A stretch of 64,000 nt of DNA from an uncultured Clostridia bacterium (GCA_947644595.1 CANSAE010000001.1:319605-383604), one strand, 5' to 3'; positions 18,035-27,740 are shown, counted from the stretch's first letter. The notes: generated from the letters alone by a model not told the origin. Translations and numbers: made by a program.

Positions 18035-18747
18035 AATTGTGACAATACCTCGCCGATTTTTCCGTGAATGACCAGATTGGCCAAGTGGTCTGCCGGAGTT
18101 TCCGACAGATTGATCAGTACCAGCTTATCTCCATGGTAGTAATTGATGAGCCCTGCGGCGGGATACACATTCAAAGACGTACCGCCGATGATGAGAACCT
18201 CCGCATTTTGGATATACCGGATGGAATCGGACATGATTTTATCATCCAGTCCCTCTTCGTACAAAACCACATCCGGCCGCACGATCCCTCCGCAGGCGCA
18301 CCGGGGAACACCTGTTCCTTCATTGATAAACGCCTCCGGGTAAGGCTTGCGGCACTTCTCACAATAACAGCGGTGCACACTTCCATGAAGCTCCAGTACC
18401 GTTTTGCTGCCGGCCATTTGATGCAGTCCATCGATATTCTGCGTTACAACCGCTTTGAGTTTCCCCTCTTGTTCCCACTGGGCCAGCTTTAGATGTGCCG
18501 CATTGGGTTTTGCATCCTGAACAATGAGCTTGTCCCGGTAAAACGCAAAAAATTCCGCCGGGTCGTGCTTAAAAAAGGAGTGGCTGAGAATCGTCTCCGG
18601 CGGGAACCGATACGTTTGATGGTACAATCCGTCCACACTGCGGAAATCCGGAATCCCGCTTTCCGTAGATACGCCGGCGCCGCCGAAAAATACAATGTTA
18701 TCGCTTTCTGCGGTCCATTGCCGTAATCTGGCGATGGCTTCTTCCAT
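18031..18747 (-). CDS. cobB: NAD-dependent protein deacylase, sirtuin (Sir2/CobB) family
   Basis: A 238-residue protein of usual bacterial sirtuin length. NAD-binding motifs FFGGAGVSTESGIPDFRS and VVTQNIDGLHQMAG are present, and the catalytic His lies in ELHGSVH. A zinc knuckle CYCEKC...CACG follows, then the GTSLNVYPAAGLI and LINLSETPAD segments. It removes acyl groups from protein lysines with NAD as cosubstrate. AAAGGAG precedes the ATG at 18747, and a near-consensus promoter lies 35 bases upstream. First gene of a four-gene operon. Confidence 0.96.
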   Translation of the reverse strand: MEEAIARLRQWTAESDNIVFFGGAGVSTESGIPDFRSVDGLYHQTYRFPPETILSHSFFKHDPAEFFAFYRDKLIVQDAKPNAAHLKLAQWEQEGKLKAVVTQNIDGLHQMAGSKTVLELHGSVHRCYCEKCRKPYPEAFINEGTGVPRCACGGIVRPDVVLYEEGLDDKIMSDSIRYIQNAEVLIIGGTSLNVYPAAGLINYYHGDKLVLINLSETPADHLANLVIHGKIGEVLSQL

Positions 18748-18781
18748 ATCCTGTACTCCTTTACATAACCTTACAGTTTAG

Positions 18782-18810
18782 ATTATATGCCAATGCCGAT
18801 TCTCTGTCAA
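18782..18810 (-). promoter_or_regulatory. Consensus promoter of the sirtuin-wecG-tmk-folate operon
   Basis: On the minus strand a perfect TTGACA (18810-18805), 17 bases, and a perfect TATAAT (18787-18782). A strong housekeeping sigma promoter. Confidence 0.9.
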
Positions 18811-18812
18811 AT

Positions 18813-18843
18813 AAAAAAGCAACGGTGGTCCGTTGCTTTTTTA
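18813..18843 (-). terminator. Terminator of the sugar-transport operon
   Basis: AAAAAGCAACGG, loop, CCGTTGCTTTTT, immediately after the ATPase stop. On the minus strand the -35 box of the next operon begins a few bases beyond the T-run. Confidence 0.92.
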
Positions 18844-18844
18844 T

Positions 18845-19999
18845 TTAGGCTTCATCGGCTTCCTGAGGCATCTGAAGATGCGCTAAGGGATCCTCTTTTT
18901 CGCCGTAGATGATTTCATAATTCAGTTTGGAATCCGGATCAAATAATTGAATCCTATCCGCCGGCAGGCTGACTTTCAGTTCTCCCGCCGCGGGCAGCGC
19001 TTCCGCATCCGATACAGGCACAACTGCAATGATTTCTGTATCGCCCAACACCAAATGCATCTGCACAGTGCTACCCATCAGCTCCTGCATAATGATCTTC
19101 ACTGTAATACCGTCCATCGTTCCGGGTTCTACATATTCCGGCCGGATGCCAAGCACCGCTTTCCGTTGCTCGCCCTGCATCAAACCGATATCCATGGACA
19201 TCTCCAGCGGAATTTCCGCGCCCATCACCTTCGCCTGGGGCGTTCCGTTCACAAGTTCCAAGGTCACATCAATGAAGTTCATCTGGGGCGTGCCGATAAA
19301 GCTGGCCACAAACAGATTCCGCGGATGGTCAAACACCTCGTGGGGTGTGCCGATTTGCTGGATATAGCCCTTTTTCATGACCACGATGCGGTCTCCCAAC
19401 GTCATGGCCTCTGTTTGGTCATGGGTCACATAGATGAATGTGGTATTCATGCGCTTATGGAGTTTTTTCAGCTCCGCGCGCATTTGGTTTCTCAGCTTCG
19501 CATCCAGGTTAGACAGCGGTTCGTCCATGAGATAGACCTTCGGATTTCGCACAATGGCCCGCCCGATGGCCACACGTTGGCGCTGTCCTCCGGACAGTGC
19601 CTTGGGCTTGCGCTGTAAAAGCTCGGAAATCTGTAAAATCTCCGCCACCTCGCGGACCTTCTCATCGATCTCATTTTTCGGCACCTTCCGTCGCTTGAGA
19701 CCAAAGGCAATATTATCATATACCGTCATATGTGGAAACAGTGCATAATTTTGAAACACCATAGAGATGTCCCGGTCCTTAGGTTCCACATCGTTCATAT
19801 ACTGCCCGTCGATATACAACTCACCGTCTGTGATTTCCTCCAGCCCCGCGATCATGCGCAGAGCTGTGGATTTTCCGCAGCCGGAAGGGCCGACAAGGAC
19901 GATAAACTCCTTATCTGCAATATCAATACTGAACTCGGCCACAGCGAGTACCTGGTTGTCATATATTTTTTTGACATTTTTAATCGTCAGTCCCGCCAT
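18845..19999 (-). CDS. Sugar ABC transporter ATPase (UgpC/MsmK/MalK family)
   Basis: A 384-residue protein. Walker [10 protein letters not shown], signature [15 protein letters not shown], Walker [13 protein letters not shown] and the switch VTHDQTEAM are all intact. The C-terminal 140 residues form the MalK-type TOBE/OB regulatory domain ([12 protein letters not shown]). It powers CUT1 carbohydrate importers. Its start lies 20 bases inside the end of the MacB-like gene, with AAAGGAAAG as binding site. In many Gram-positives this ATPase is shared among several importers and lies elsewhere, so its place at the end of this operon supports the operon being a complete importer. Confidence 0.95.
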   Translation of the reverse strand: MAGLTIKNVKKIYDNQVLAVAEFSIDIADKEFIVLVGPSGCGKSTALRMIAGLEEITDGELYIDGQYMNDVEPKDRDISMVFQNYALFPHMTVYDNIAFGLKRRKVPKNEIDEKVREVAEILQISELLQRKPKALSGGQRQRVAIGRAIVRNPKVYLMDEPLSNLDAKLRNQMRAELKKLHKRMNTTFIYVTHDQTEAMTLGDRIVVMKKGYIQQIGTPHEVFDHPRNLFVASFIGTPQMNFIDVTLELVNGTPQAKVMGAEIPLEMSMDIGLMQGEQRKAVLGIRPEYVEPGTMDGITVKIIMQELMGSTVQMHLVLGDTEIIAVVPVSDAEALPAAGELKVSLPADRIQLFDPDSKLNYEIIYGEKEDPLAHLQMPQEADEA

Positions 20000-21107
20000 G
20001 TTTCTTTCCTTTCAGTTTCTCTTTGATATTCTGGAACAATACCCGGTTCTCATACTGGTCCTTTACATCCAGCCAAGCAATATGCAACCTCCGCTTGCTC
20101 CGCCGATAGCACTTTATGACCAACATCACTGCAAATACCGTGGGGCAGATCCAGCACAGAAGGGTCACCGCAAGCAGGACCATACACCGGTTCTCCACCA
20201 GCCGTGCGGCATTCTCCCAGTAGGGGTAATACACGGTATCCGTCCGTATGGTGCGCTGGCTGAAATTCTTCAGCAATCCGAAGATCTGCCCAACGGAGTA
20301 CCGGTCGCTGTTCACCACGACAACGGCATCCTTCGGCGCAAAATTATCCGTCACCTGCATCTTGGCGAAATTTTCCACCGGTTCCGGGATGACCGTCTCA
20401 TAGGTGCTGATATAAGCCCCCTCGTTCATAGCCTTGTAGGCATCATAAGACATATACAGCCCGGCCCCGTCGGTATAAGCCTTCTCTGTGGCCCAGTCCG
20501 TTTCCCGGGCGATGACGCCCGCCACATAAAAGGTGTTGCCATTGATTTCCACGGGCATCCCCGTCAAATCATAGCCGCCGTACAGCTTCCATGCCAGATC
20601 TTCATCCAAAATCACCCGGTCCTGCATCAGGTCGTCTCCGGAGATATATCCGCCGCTCAGAAGATTTTGCGGATGCATCTGGAAAAAATCTCCGCCCACA
20701 GCGATGGCGACCGCCTCTGAGCTGCCATGCTCCGCCTTTAAATTCACACTGCCTTTGGTGCTCCATGCGTCCAGGTACAGGTTTTTGATCTCCTCTGGCA
20801 CCAAATCCTGTGTATTCACACGGGTAGTTTCCCGAAATTTCCAAATCGTCTCTTCACTGACCGCATTCCCTTCCGGCAGGAACACCGAGACCTGAGCAAA
20901 TTCCAATTCCCCGTCTCCCCGGAATTCCTCCGCCAGATGCTGGCTGCGCAAGGTCTCTCCCGCATGACGGAACGCCGATAAAAAGCACAGCCCCAGCAGG
21001 AACGTCAGAATACTTACCACAGTGAACCAGAACCATTTTCTGCGTACCAGCCCACGGAAGTCAATGTTCCGCAGCCGACGAAAATCCGGCCTTTTCCGCT
21101 TTTCCAT
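19980..21107 (-). CDS. MacB-periplasmic-core-like membrane protein without own ATPase
   Basis: A 375-residue protein with one N-terminal membrane helix (about 27-47), a large extracellular region (about 50-300) and a C-terminal membrane helix (about 305-330) before a basic tail. The extracellular part follows the MacB_PCD pattern: [76 protein letters not shown]. True MacB/FtsX permeases have four helices; this one has two, so it is atypical. It lies 6 bases after the HlyD-like gene, as in MacA-MacB pairs, but no MacB-type ATPase is present; the only ATPase is the sugar-type one downstream. Confidence 0.75.
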   Translation of the reverse strand: MEKRKRPDFRRLRNIDFRGLVRRKWFWFTVVSILTFLLGLCFLSAFRHAGETLRSQHLAEEFRGDGELEFAQVSVFLPEGNAVSEETIWKFRETTRVNTQDLVPEEIKNLYLDAWSTKGSVNLKAEHGSSEAVAIAVGGDFFQMHPQNLLSGGYISGDDLMQDRVILDEDLAWKLYGGYDLTGMPVEINGNTFYVAGVIARETDWATEKAYTDGAGLYMSYDAYKAMNEGAYISTYETVIPEPVENFAKMQVTDNFAPKDAVVVVNSDRYSVGQIFGLLKNFSQRTIRTDTVYYPYWENAARLVENRCMVLLAVTLLCWICPTVFAVMLVIKCYRRSKRRLHIAWLDVKDQYENRVLFQNIKEKLKGKKHGGTDD

Positions 21108-21113
21108 GGCGCA

Positions 21114-23027
21114 TCACTCTCCCGCAAGGCGGACCATGTCCTTGTCCTTGATGGGCTTGCTGCTGGTCGTGATGACATAGTCATTGGCACTCAAATCGCC
21201 GGTCACGGCGGTATTGGTATCGTCACTGGCCTTCTTTTCCACGTTTACCCTGGTAGCAATGTATCGGTTGCCCAGAGGGCTGGACCGGGAAGTCACTACC
21301 AGCACAAAATCACCGTTTGCGTCACTGCGCAGGGCACTGTTGGGCACGATGGTCTCATACTGCTCGCCCCGGGAGCCCACAGTGAGGTTCAGTGTAGTGC
21401 CCGGTTCCACATCGCCAGTGATGTCGAAGGTGATGATCTTGCTGTTCTGGGGATTCTTGGGGTCTGTTTTAACGCTGGCTACCGTTGCGGTGATGCCGCC
21501 CCGCCAGTTATTTGCCACAACCGCCTCTTCCCCAACGCGGACCCGGCGGGCCTGCTCGCTGGTGGCGGAAAAGCTTACATTGTAGCCCATATCCGGCACC
21601 GTGATAGTGCAAAGGGTCGTACCGGCTTCCGCTTCTTTGCCCGCAGTGACGTTGATTTCTCCGATGATGCCGCTGACCTTGGCTTTAATTTCCGGCTCTG
21701 TCGCATCCTGCTGCAATTCCGCCAGTTCCTGCTGCGCTCTGGCGATCTGACGGCGCTGGCTATCCAAATCCAGAGCGGCAATTTTCGCATCCTGCTCCAA
21801 TTTTTCCAGTGCGGTAATGGCCGCATTCAGCGCAGTGGTGGATTCATCAATTCCCTTATAAATGGCTTCCTTACTGCTGAACGCAGTCTGTGCAGCAGTC
21901 TGGTCATCCACGGCTTTGTCCAGCAAACGCTTTACACGGTTATACTCCGCGGAATTGCCCGTGGGCAGGGAGTTCCAGTAATTCTCGTAGGCAGAATCGT
22001 AGCTGCGCTGAGCATTATCCCGGGCAGTTGCCGCGTCCTGAATCGTTTTGTATGCCGCTTTTTGCTCGTCTGTCGGAGCAGGTGTGAGGATACCGTTATC
22101 AGCAACTGCAGCCTGAATCGATGCGGGCAAATTGTTATGTCCCTTTCCCCAATACGCCTTGACAGTTTCGTTCTTCTTTGCTTCACTTTCGACCTTGCTC
22201 TTATCACCGGCGTTTGCCACAAGATAATTCAGCTCAATCTCCGCAATTTCCTTTCGGGTCGGCTCGTCCAGTTCGACGCAGGCCTGTTTGTTCTCCATAT
22301 ACTCCAGTACCTGCACAACCAGTGCTTTATACGCCTCACCATATAGCAATTTATTCGTTTCCAACGTCTGCTGGGAAGCATCCAGTTCCGCCTTAGCAGC
22401 CGTTACCGGAGAATAGGACCCCCCGCCGCCGTCACCGCCGGGGTTCAGGCCGCTGAGCTGCTTTTCGTACTTTTTCACTTCCGCGTTGGCCGCATCCAGC
22501 ACCGCCTGGGCAGAGTCCATCTCAGACTTTGCCTGACGCTTGCTGAGCTGGCCGTTATTGCTGTAGCTGTTATAATCTGCCTGGGCAATTTCCAGGTCCT
22601 CCCGGGCGCGCTGGATCTCCCGGTCCCCCTGGGTCCCTTCGCCGGTGGCCGCCGTAATGAGCGCCTTCTGATACGCCAGATTCAACTCATACACCTTATC
22701 CTCTGCCGCGCGAAGCTCATCGCTCATATTGCCGGACAGGGTAAACAGTACGTCCCCCTCCCGGACTTCGTCCCCGACTTTGACCTTCACAGATTCCACC
22801 GTCCGGGTCTGTGGCAATGTAACACTATAGTTCTCATTGGCCGTAACCGTACCGCCGCCCCGTACCTGGGCAGTGATCTCGCCGCTGATTACCAGCTTCG
22901 TAGAAACCTCCGACAGGGAGTGGTTCATAAACGTATTGGAAAAGAATGTAAGGATCAGCATCACCGATAAGAATACAATCACGGCATTTTTGATCCAGCC
23001 CCGTTTTTTGATTTTCATTTCATCCAT
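21114..23027 (-). CDS. HlyD/MacA-like membrane fusion (adaptor) protein
   Basis: A 637-residue protein: one N-terminal membrane helix (about 13-33), a lipoyl-like half (VKVGDEVREGDVLFTLSG), a very long coiled-coil insertion (about 105-440) rich in Ala, Glu, Lys and Gln, the returning lipoyl half (IKAKVSGIIGEINVTAGKEAEAGTTLCTI), then beta-barrel domains (about 480-637). In the family these trimeric or hexameric adaptors link an ABC exporter to the outside. The coiled coil is interrupted by a Gly-rich linker (LNPGGDGGGGSY). AAAGGG precedes the ATG. It lies 6 bases after a CUT1 permease gene, which is an unexpected neighbour. Confidence 0.85.
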   Translation of the reverse strand: MDEMKIKKRGWIKNAVIVFLSVMLILTFFSNTFMNHSLSEVSTKLVISGEITAQVRGGGTVTANENYSVTLPQTRTVESVKVKVGDEVREGDVLFTLSGNMSDELRAAEDKVYELNLAYQKALITAATGEGTQGDREIQRAREDLEIAQADYNSYSNNGQLSKRQAKSEMDSAQAVLDAANAEVKKYEKQLSGLNPGGDGGGGSYSPVTAAKAELDASQQTLETNKLLYGEAYKALVVQVLEYMENKQACVELDEPTRKEIAEIELNYLVANAGDKSKVESEAKKNETVKAYWGKGHNNLPASIQAAVADNGILTPAPTDEQKAAYKTIQDAATARDNAQRSYDSAYENYWNSLPTGNSAEYNRVKRLLDKAVDDQTAAQTAFSSKEAIYKGIDESTTALNAAITALEKLEQDAKIAALDLDSQRRQIARAQQELAELQQDATEPEIKAKVSGIIGEINVTAGKEAEAGTTLCTITVPDMGYNVSFSATSEQARRVRVGEEAVVANNWRGGITATVASVKTDPKNPQNSKIITFDITGDVEPGTTLNLTVGSRGEQYETIVPNSALRSDANGDFVLVVTSRSSPLGNRYIATRVNVEKKASDDTNTAVTGDLSANDYVITTSSKPIKDKDMVRLAGE

Positions 23028-23033
23028 ATCCGT

Positions 23034-23912
23034 TTACCCTTTCACACTTCCTTGATGGGCGATCCCTTCCACCAGATATTCCTCCCCGTGGAGGAACAGC
23101 AGCAGAGACGGGATCATATAAACTGTAGCCATAGCAAAGGCCAGGCCGATCTCTCCTTGATTGATCGTGGACAGGAACACCGAAAGCGGCTGCTTTTCCG
23201 GGTCATTGAGTAAAATGAGCGGCTGCTCGACCATGTTCCAGTAGTCGATAAAGACCAAAATCACGATGGAATACAGCGCCGCGCGGCACTGGGGCAGGCA
23301 GATGCGTGTAAAGATATACCATTCCCCCGCCCCCTCAATCTTCGCCGCTTCAATGAGCGAATACGGGATACGGCGCATGAATTTTGTCAGCAAAAACACC
23401 GAAAACGGCGCAAATGTTCCCGGCAGGACGATGGCCCACCGTGTGTCAAAGATGTGCATCCACTTGCTGACCAGGTAGTTCGGCACTAGTGTCACCTGAT
23501 AAGGCATGAGCATCAAAATGACATAGAAAAAGAAAATAAGCGCCCGGATTTTCCCCCGCCAGCGGGTAAAGCCGTAGGCCGCCAGGGACGCAATAGCCAC
23601 CTGGAACAAAACGATGGGCAGTGTTAGAAACACGCTGTTCCAAAACTTGATGAGGTATTCCGGTGACCGCACCAGACCGTTGATGTATTGGGAACCGGTG
23701 ACTTTATCCGGAATGAATTTCAGGTTTACCTTTTCTGATTGATAGCTGTTGCTTTTGGAAGAATTAAAGACCGTGCCGTAGTTGGAGTTAATCTCCGCCT
23801 CTGTCATAAAGGAGTTGGTGATGGTCAACACCGTGGGCAGCAGAAACGCCACCGCAAACACCAAGCACAGCACAAACACCGCAAATCTTCCGAAATAACG
23901 GTTCTTTTTCAT
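23034..23912 (-). CDS. Carbohydrate ABC transporter permease (MalG/UgpE type)
   Basis: A 292-residue protein with six membrane helices. The EAA loop that contacts the ATPase is SLIEAAKIEGAGEWYIFTRICLPQCRAAL. A MalG-like extracellular stretch follows the first helix. The start at 23912 overlaps the stop of the partner permease (ATGA) and has GGAAGG upstream; the longer open frame before it is not coding. CUT1 family; substrate unknown. Confidence 0.93.
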   Translation of the reverse strand: MKKNRYFGRFAVFVLCLVFAVAFLLPTVLTITNSFMTEAEINSNYGTVFNSSKSNSYQSEKVNLKFIPDKVTGSQYINGLVRSPEYLIKFWNSVFLTLPIVLFQVAIASLAAYGFTRWRGKIRALIFFFYVILMLMPYQVTLVPNYLVSKWMHIFDTRWAIVLPGTFAPFSVFLLTKFMRRIPYSLIEAAKIEGAGEWYIFTRICLPQCRAALYSIVILVFIDYWNMVEQPLILLNDPEKQPLSVFLSTINQGEIGLAFAMATVYMIPSLLLFLHGEEYLVEGIAHQGSVKG

Positions 23913-24853
23913 CCTTCCACATCCTTTCCAAAGCGGTCCTCCACTTTGAAGAGGATAGCGATCAAAACGATCATAAACAGAGCGATGATGATCGCCGCGG
24001 ACGATAATTTTTGATAGTCCATACTGTTGAACATATTGTTCATATAGTGCTGGAGCATATAAACACCCTCCGGCGGATGGTCTCCCGTAAGCAGATAGAC
24101 CTCCCGGAACACCTTGAAGGAGTTGATCATGGACAAAATGGCCACAAACAAAATCGTAGGCGAAAGGTAGCGCATTTTGATGGCAAAAAAGCTGTACCAA
24201 GGGCTCGCGCCCTCCACATCCGCCACCTCCAGCAGTTCCCGGGGAATATTCGCCAGGCCGGACATGAACAAAATCATATTATAGCCCAGATTTTTCCAAA
24301 GGAACAGCACCGTGACCACCCACAGGCTTAAGTCCGATTTCAGCCAGTCGATCTTGTCCACACCGAAATTGGAGAGGAACGCATTGAGTGTACCGTTATA
24401 ATTAAAAATGACCTGCCAGATGAGCACCACCGACGCCACAGGCACCATGATGGGGCTGAGGAAGAAGGTGCGGAACTGGCTTTTCAGGGGGATGCGCGCT
24501 TCCAGCATCAGGGCCAGCACGATGGGCAAAATCACCGCCAGCGGTACCGCAACGGCAGAAAACTTCAGCGTGTTGCCCGCCGCTAATTGGAACGCCCCGT
24601 TTTTCAGCAGTGATACGAAATTATCCAGTCCCGCAAAGCTGGGACTGGTCCCGTTGGTGACCAGCGAGTAGTAAATGACCACAATGAACGGCACCACGAA
24701 AAACACGATGACGCCCAGAACGCTGGGGCCCAAAAAGCACATACTGCGCAGAAAGTCTTTCCTTCTCGCAGCAGCATTACTTCCCCGAGAGGTTTCCCCC
24801 CGGGGAGGCTTGGCTTGTTTATGAAGTTTGAAATTCACTCGTTTCATGGGCAT
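23909..24853 (-). CDS. Carbohydrate ABC transporter permease (MalF/UgpA type)
   Basis: A 314-residue protein with a basic cytoplasmic N-terminus and six membrane helices. The EAA loop reads ELLEVADVEGASPWYSFFAIKMRYLSPTI. The opening FLGPSVLGVIVFFVVPFIVVIYYSL is typical of UgpA/LplB-like permeases. It is separated from the binding-protein gene by 48 bases that hold a GC-rich hairpin, and overlaps the second permease by 4 bases. Confidence 0.94.
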   Translation of the reverse strand: MPMKRVNFKLHKQAKPPRGETSRGSNAAARRKDFLRSMCFLGPSVLGVIVFFVVPFIVVIYYSLVTNGTSPSFAGLDNFVSLLKNGAFQLAAGNTLKFSAVAVPLAVILPIVLALMLEARIPLKSQFRTFFLSPIMVPVASVVLIWQVIFNYNGTLNAFLSNFGVDKIDWLKSDLSLWVVTVLFLWKNLGYNMILFMSGLANIPRELLEVADVEGASPWYSFFAIKMRYLSPTILFVAILSMINSFKVFREVYLLTGDHPPEGVYMLQHYMNNMFNSMDYQKLSSAAIIIALFMIVLIAILFKVEDRFGKDVEG

Positions 24854-24867
24854 CTCTTGCTTCTCAT

Positions 24868-24891
24868 GCAGGGGAGGTCTCCCTCCCCTGC
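24868..24891 (-). repeat. Intercistronic hairpin between binding protein and permease genes
   Basis: GCAGGGGAGG, loop TCTC, CCTCCCCTGC: a perfect 10-bp stem with no T-run. In binding-protein operons such hairpins often stabilise the upstream message against 3' decay so that the binding protein outnumbers the permeases; that role is inferred. Confidence 0.7.
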
Positions 24892-24901
24892 TGTTTCTCT
24901 A

Positions 24902-27358
24902 TCACGCCTGCTCTTTCACAAGCACGCTCACACGGCTCTGAATCATTTTTGCGGTCTCTTCCGCGCTCTTTTGGTCGTTGAAGAAGGCCGTGCCCTCTTC
25001 CTTAATGATATCGATCAGGCTGTCGTCCTGGCTGATGACCTTGGTGCAATTGTTGATGAGCTCATTGAGCTGGTCAGCCTGCTTCTGGGTCATAGCGTAC
25101 ATATCGTATTGATTGATGCCGTCGCTCCAGCCGCCGATGGAGATTTCGATCTTGTTGCCGTTCTCATCCAGCTTGAAGCTGCCGTCCTCATTCGTCTCAT
25201 ACCGCGGCGTCATGGCCTCTTTCAGCGCCGCGTCAAACTTCTCCTTCACAGGAGAGAACCCCCAGTTGTTGCCGTACTCGCCGGTGACAAAGCCCCGCAC
25301 AAACTGCCAAGCTACATCCTTGTTGGCGCACTTTTCGGAAATGGCGTAGCCGCTGTTGAACATCATGGCATTTCCAACACCCTCGGTGGTGGGGAACCCG
25401 ATCATCACCGCGTCATCACCAAAGGCTACTGTATTGTACTGGAAGTCCCAGAACTCGCTGAAGCCGGTGGCCTGCAAAAGCTGCTTGCCGCTGGCGATGC
25501 GGGCCTGCTCGCTCTCCTCAGTGGACCAGTCATAGTTCTCCCAATCGAACTCCGAGGGGAACATCTTCACGAACTCCAGCAGATCAACAAACTGCTGACT
25601 GTCAAAATTGCAGGTGCCCGCGGCCCAGTCCACATAATCGTTCATATCCATATACAGCATATATTGAAGGATATTGTCCCGGGTGGTAGACACGTTGAAC
25701 ACCGTGCATCCAGCAGGCATGGCGGCCAATGCGGCCTTCAGGTCATCCACGGTCCAGCCCGGAGTCTCGCCCACAACATTTTTATTGCCGATGACGGTCA
25801 TAATGGAAAACCTGGTAGGAGACTGGTACAGATGTCCGTCCTCCTCCATCAGATTCAGCACGCTGGGGATGAACTTATCCCTGCTCAGCTCTTCGTCCCC
25901 TTCCATGAAGGTATACAAATCAGCCAGCAGACCCTTGGCGGCCATTTTGCTTACAGGCAGGCCCTCGGTATAAATGATGTCAGGCACATCCCCGGACATG
26001 ATCTCCGTAGTCAGCTTTTTCACTCCGGCATCGTAGCCGTCTTCACTTTCGTAGTCATTATACTCGGAATAATCCACAATTTCAATTCTATAATCGGAAT
26101 TTGCGCGATTAAATTTCAAAACCGCCTTGCGGGTGTCCCAGCCCATATACTGGGTAGCCAACGTCAAAGTCGTCTTTTGCGCCACATCCTTGGCCGGGGT
26201 CTTGACCAGGGTGAGGATCTTCACATCATAAGTACCGTTGCGGTCCACATGGGAGCTTACACTGATACTTCCGTCTGCATTCACGATGGTCTGTGTGTCG
26301 GTGGTGGTATCTTTCTTGCTGGTATTTTCGATGTACTCTTCCGTCAGCGCGATGATCTGACCCTCGGGATTGATGAAGAAGTTTTGCATCTCGTCGCCAT
26401 CCACGTCGCTGTTGATCCAGGTCAGCACACGCTCCTCAACACCCACACGCTCTCCGTCGTTCTCGCCGGCTTCAATCTTCAGGCCATTCAGATAAGAACC
26501 GTTGCTGTAATAGAGCGCATAGTTGTCATCGCCGGGGCAGGTATTGTAGAAATAGCTGTCCGTGGTGCAGTAAAGTTCGGCACTTTTGGACTCCAGATTC
26601 AGCTTCATCACATTGTAGCCCCGTTCACCGCCATACACGGAAAACACCACGCTGCCATCGCCCAGCTTCATCATGCTGTCGATCCAGTTGCCGTCCTCGT
26701 CCTCATACTCGAACAGCTTCTCGCCGTTGGAACCGATCACAATGACCTTGGAATCGGCATTGATATATATATTGCCGTCATTGTCCATCTGGAAGCTGTT
26801 GATATAAGTATCCTGCGGCACCATATCGTCAAGCGCCATTTCACGTTCCACGCTGCCGTCCTCTTTCAGCCACTTGATGACATAAGTGCTCTCACTGTGG
26901 TCGTAATAGTCCCAGCGGTCCTCTTTGGCTGTGCCCTCAGGAGCGTTGAAGAACTGTTTCGTGTAGGTTTCCAGATAGCAAAGCTTACCGTCCTTATCTA
27001 CACACAGAGCGCTGATATTATTATAGCTGTCCTCATCCTCATTCATGGTCGAAACAAAACCGGACAGCTTCGTGGACTTGCCTTCCAAATCAATGGTATA
27101 CAGCGTCTGCCGGCCGCCCTCGTAGGTTTCGTAATTGTCGTATTCATATACCACCGTATAGAATTTGCCATCCGCATAGACGGATTGGCCCACACCGTTG
27201 GGGAAATCTCCCTGCACCTTCGTATACGTCGGCACATAAACATAACCCTCCGCGCTGTTTCCCTTGTTGTCCTTATCTTTATCGCCGCCGCAGGCCGCCA
27301 GGGACAGCACCATGGTCAGGCACAGCAGCAGACAGATGGACCGCTTCAAGTGTTTCAT
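24902..27358 (-). CDS. Large two-part sugar-type extracellular solute-binding lipoprotein
   Basis: An 818-residue lipoprotein with signal ending LSLAAC (lipid-modified Cys23). Residues about 40-370 are a beta-rich region with repeated YADGKFYTV, VDKDGKLCYL, MDNDGNIYI and LGDGSVVFSV elements, consistent with a beta-propeller-like domain. Residues about 385-818 form a family 1 binding protein (LTLATQYMGWDTRKAVLKFNRAN, MSGDVPDIIYTEGLPVSKMAAKGLLADL, the KDVAWQFVRGFV region). Usual family 1 binders are about 430 residues, so the N-terminal domain is extra. The ATG at 27358 follows AGGAGG by seven bases; the ATG six bases earlier is too close to it. Confidence 0.88.
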   Translation of the reverse strand: MKHLKRSICLLLCLTMVLSLAACGGDKDKDNKGNSAEGYVYVPTYTKVQGDFPNGVGQSVYADGKFYTVVYEYDNYETYEGGRQTLYTIDLEGKSTKLSGFVSTMNEDEDSYNNISALCVDKDGKLCYLETYTKQFFNAPEGTAKEDRWDYYDHSESTYVIKWLKEDGSVEREMALDDMVPQDTYINSFQMDNDGNIYINADSKVIVIGSNGEKLFEYEDEDGNWIDSMMKLGDGSVVFSVYGGERGYNVMKLNLESKSAELYCTTDSYFYNTCPGDDNYALYYSNGSYLNGLKIEAGENDGERVGVEERVLTWINSDVDGDEMQNFFINPEGQIIALTEEYIENTSKKDTTTDTQTIVNADGSISVSSHVDRNGTYDVKILTLVKTPAKDVAQKTTLTLATQYMGWDTRKAVLKFNRANSDYRIEIVDYSEYNDYESEDGYDAGVKKLTTEIMSGDVPDIIYTEGLPVSKMAAKGLLADLYTFMEGDEELSRDKFIPSVLNLMEEDGHLYQSPTRFSIMTVIGNKNVVGETPGWTVDDLKAALAAMPAGCTVFNVSTTRDNILQYMLYMDMNDYVDWAAGTCNFDSQQFVDLLEFVKMFPSEFDWENYDWSTEESEQARIASGKQLLQATGFSEFWDFQYNTVAFGDDAVMIGFPTTEGVGNAMMFNSGYAISEKCANKDVAWQFVRGFVTGEYGNNWGFSPVKEKFDAALKEAMTPRYETNEDGSFKLDENGNKIEISIGGWSDGINQYDMYAMTQKQADQLNELINNCTKVISQDDSLIDIIKEEGTAFFNDQKSAEETAKMIQSRVSVLVKEQA

Positions 27359-27501
27359 TTTCATTCCTCCTGTATCTTCTTTGATTTTTAGAACATCGAA
27401 AAATGTACGGGCATCATATCGCCGGTTTGCATCAAACTTGCATCGAATCCCCGATTTCGGCAAAATTGTATCGCTTCTCTTAATACAGTTGTGTTACTGC
27501 A

Positions 27502-27531
27502 AGTATACCCCACCCCATTCACCTTTGTCAA
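27502..27531 (-). promoter_or_regulatory. Promoter of the sugar-transport operon
   Basis: On the minus strand TTGACA (27531-27526), 18 bases, TATACT (27507-27502). The 140-base leader before the start codon contains a direct repeat GATGCAA-GTTT-GATGCAAA around 27420-27440 that could bind a regulator. Confidence 0.8.
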
Positions 27532-27711
27532 CAGCACAAAACTTAAGAATTCCATAAAATTCAGTAACAAATTATGTCAATCGAACTGGTTTTAAAAGGT
27601 TTGCTTATTAGACACTTTTTCATTGCAAAAAGTCACGCGATTTTGCGGAAAAATTTACTTTTATATAATTGCACAATTTTTTCTTTTCCTTTTGTGCAAT
27701 TCGACACTCCC

Positions 27712-27740
27712 TTGACGTTGCCGGTCTGTCGTGCTATGCT
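27712..27740 (+). promoter_or_regulatory. Promoter of the arsC-like/sfsA pair
   Basis: TTGACG (27712-27717), 17 bases, TATGCT (27735-27740). The start codon is 33 bases further on, after AAAAAAGGAG. Confidence 0.78.

Noticed and set aside
24815..27391. Long open frame of 858 codons on the plus strand opposite the solute-binding protein
   Set aside because: It is the antisense shadow of a clear lipoprotein gene. It has no ribosome binding site or recognisable motif, and is Ile/His-rich as expected for antisense of this coding sequence.
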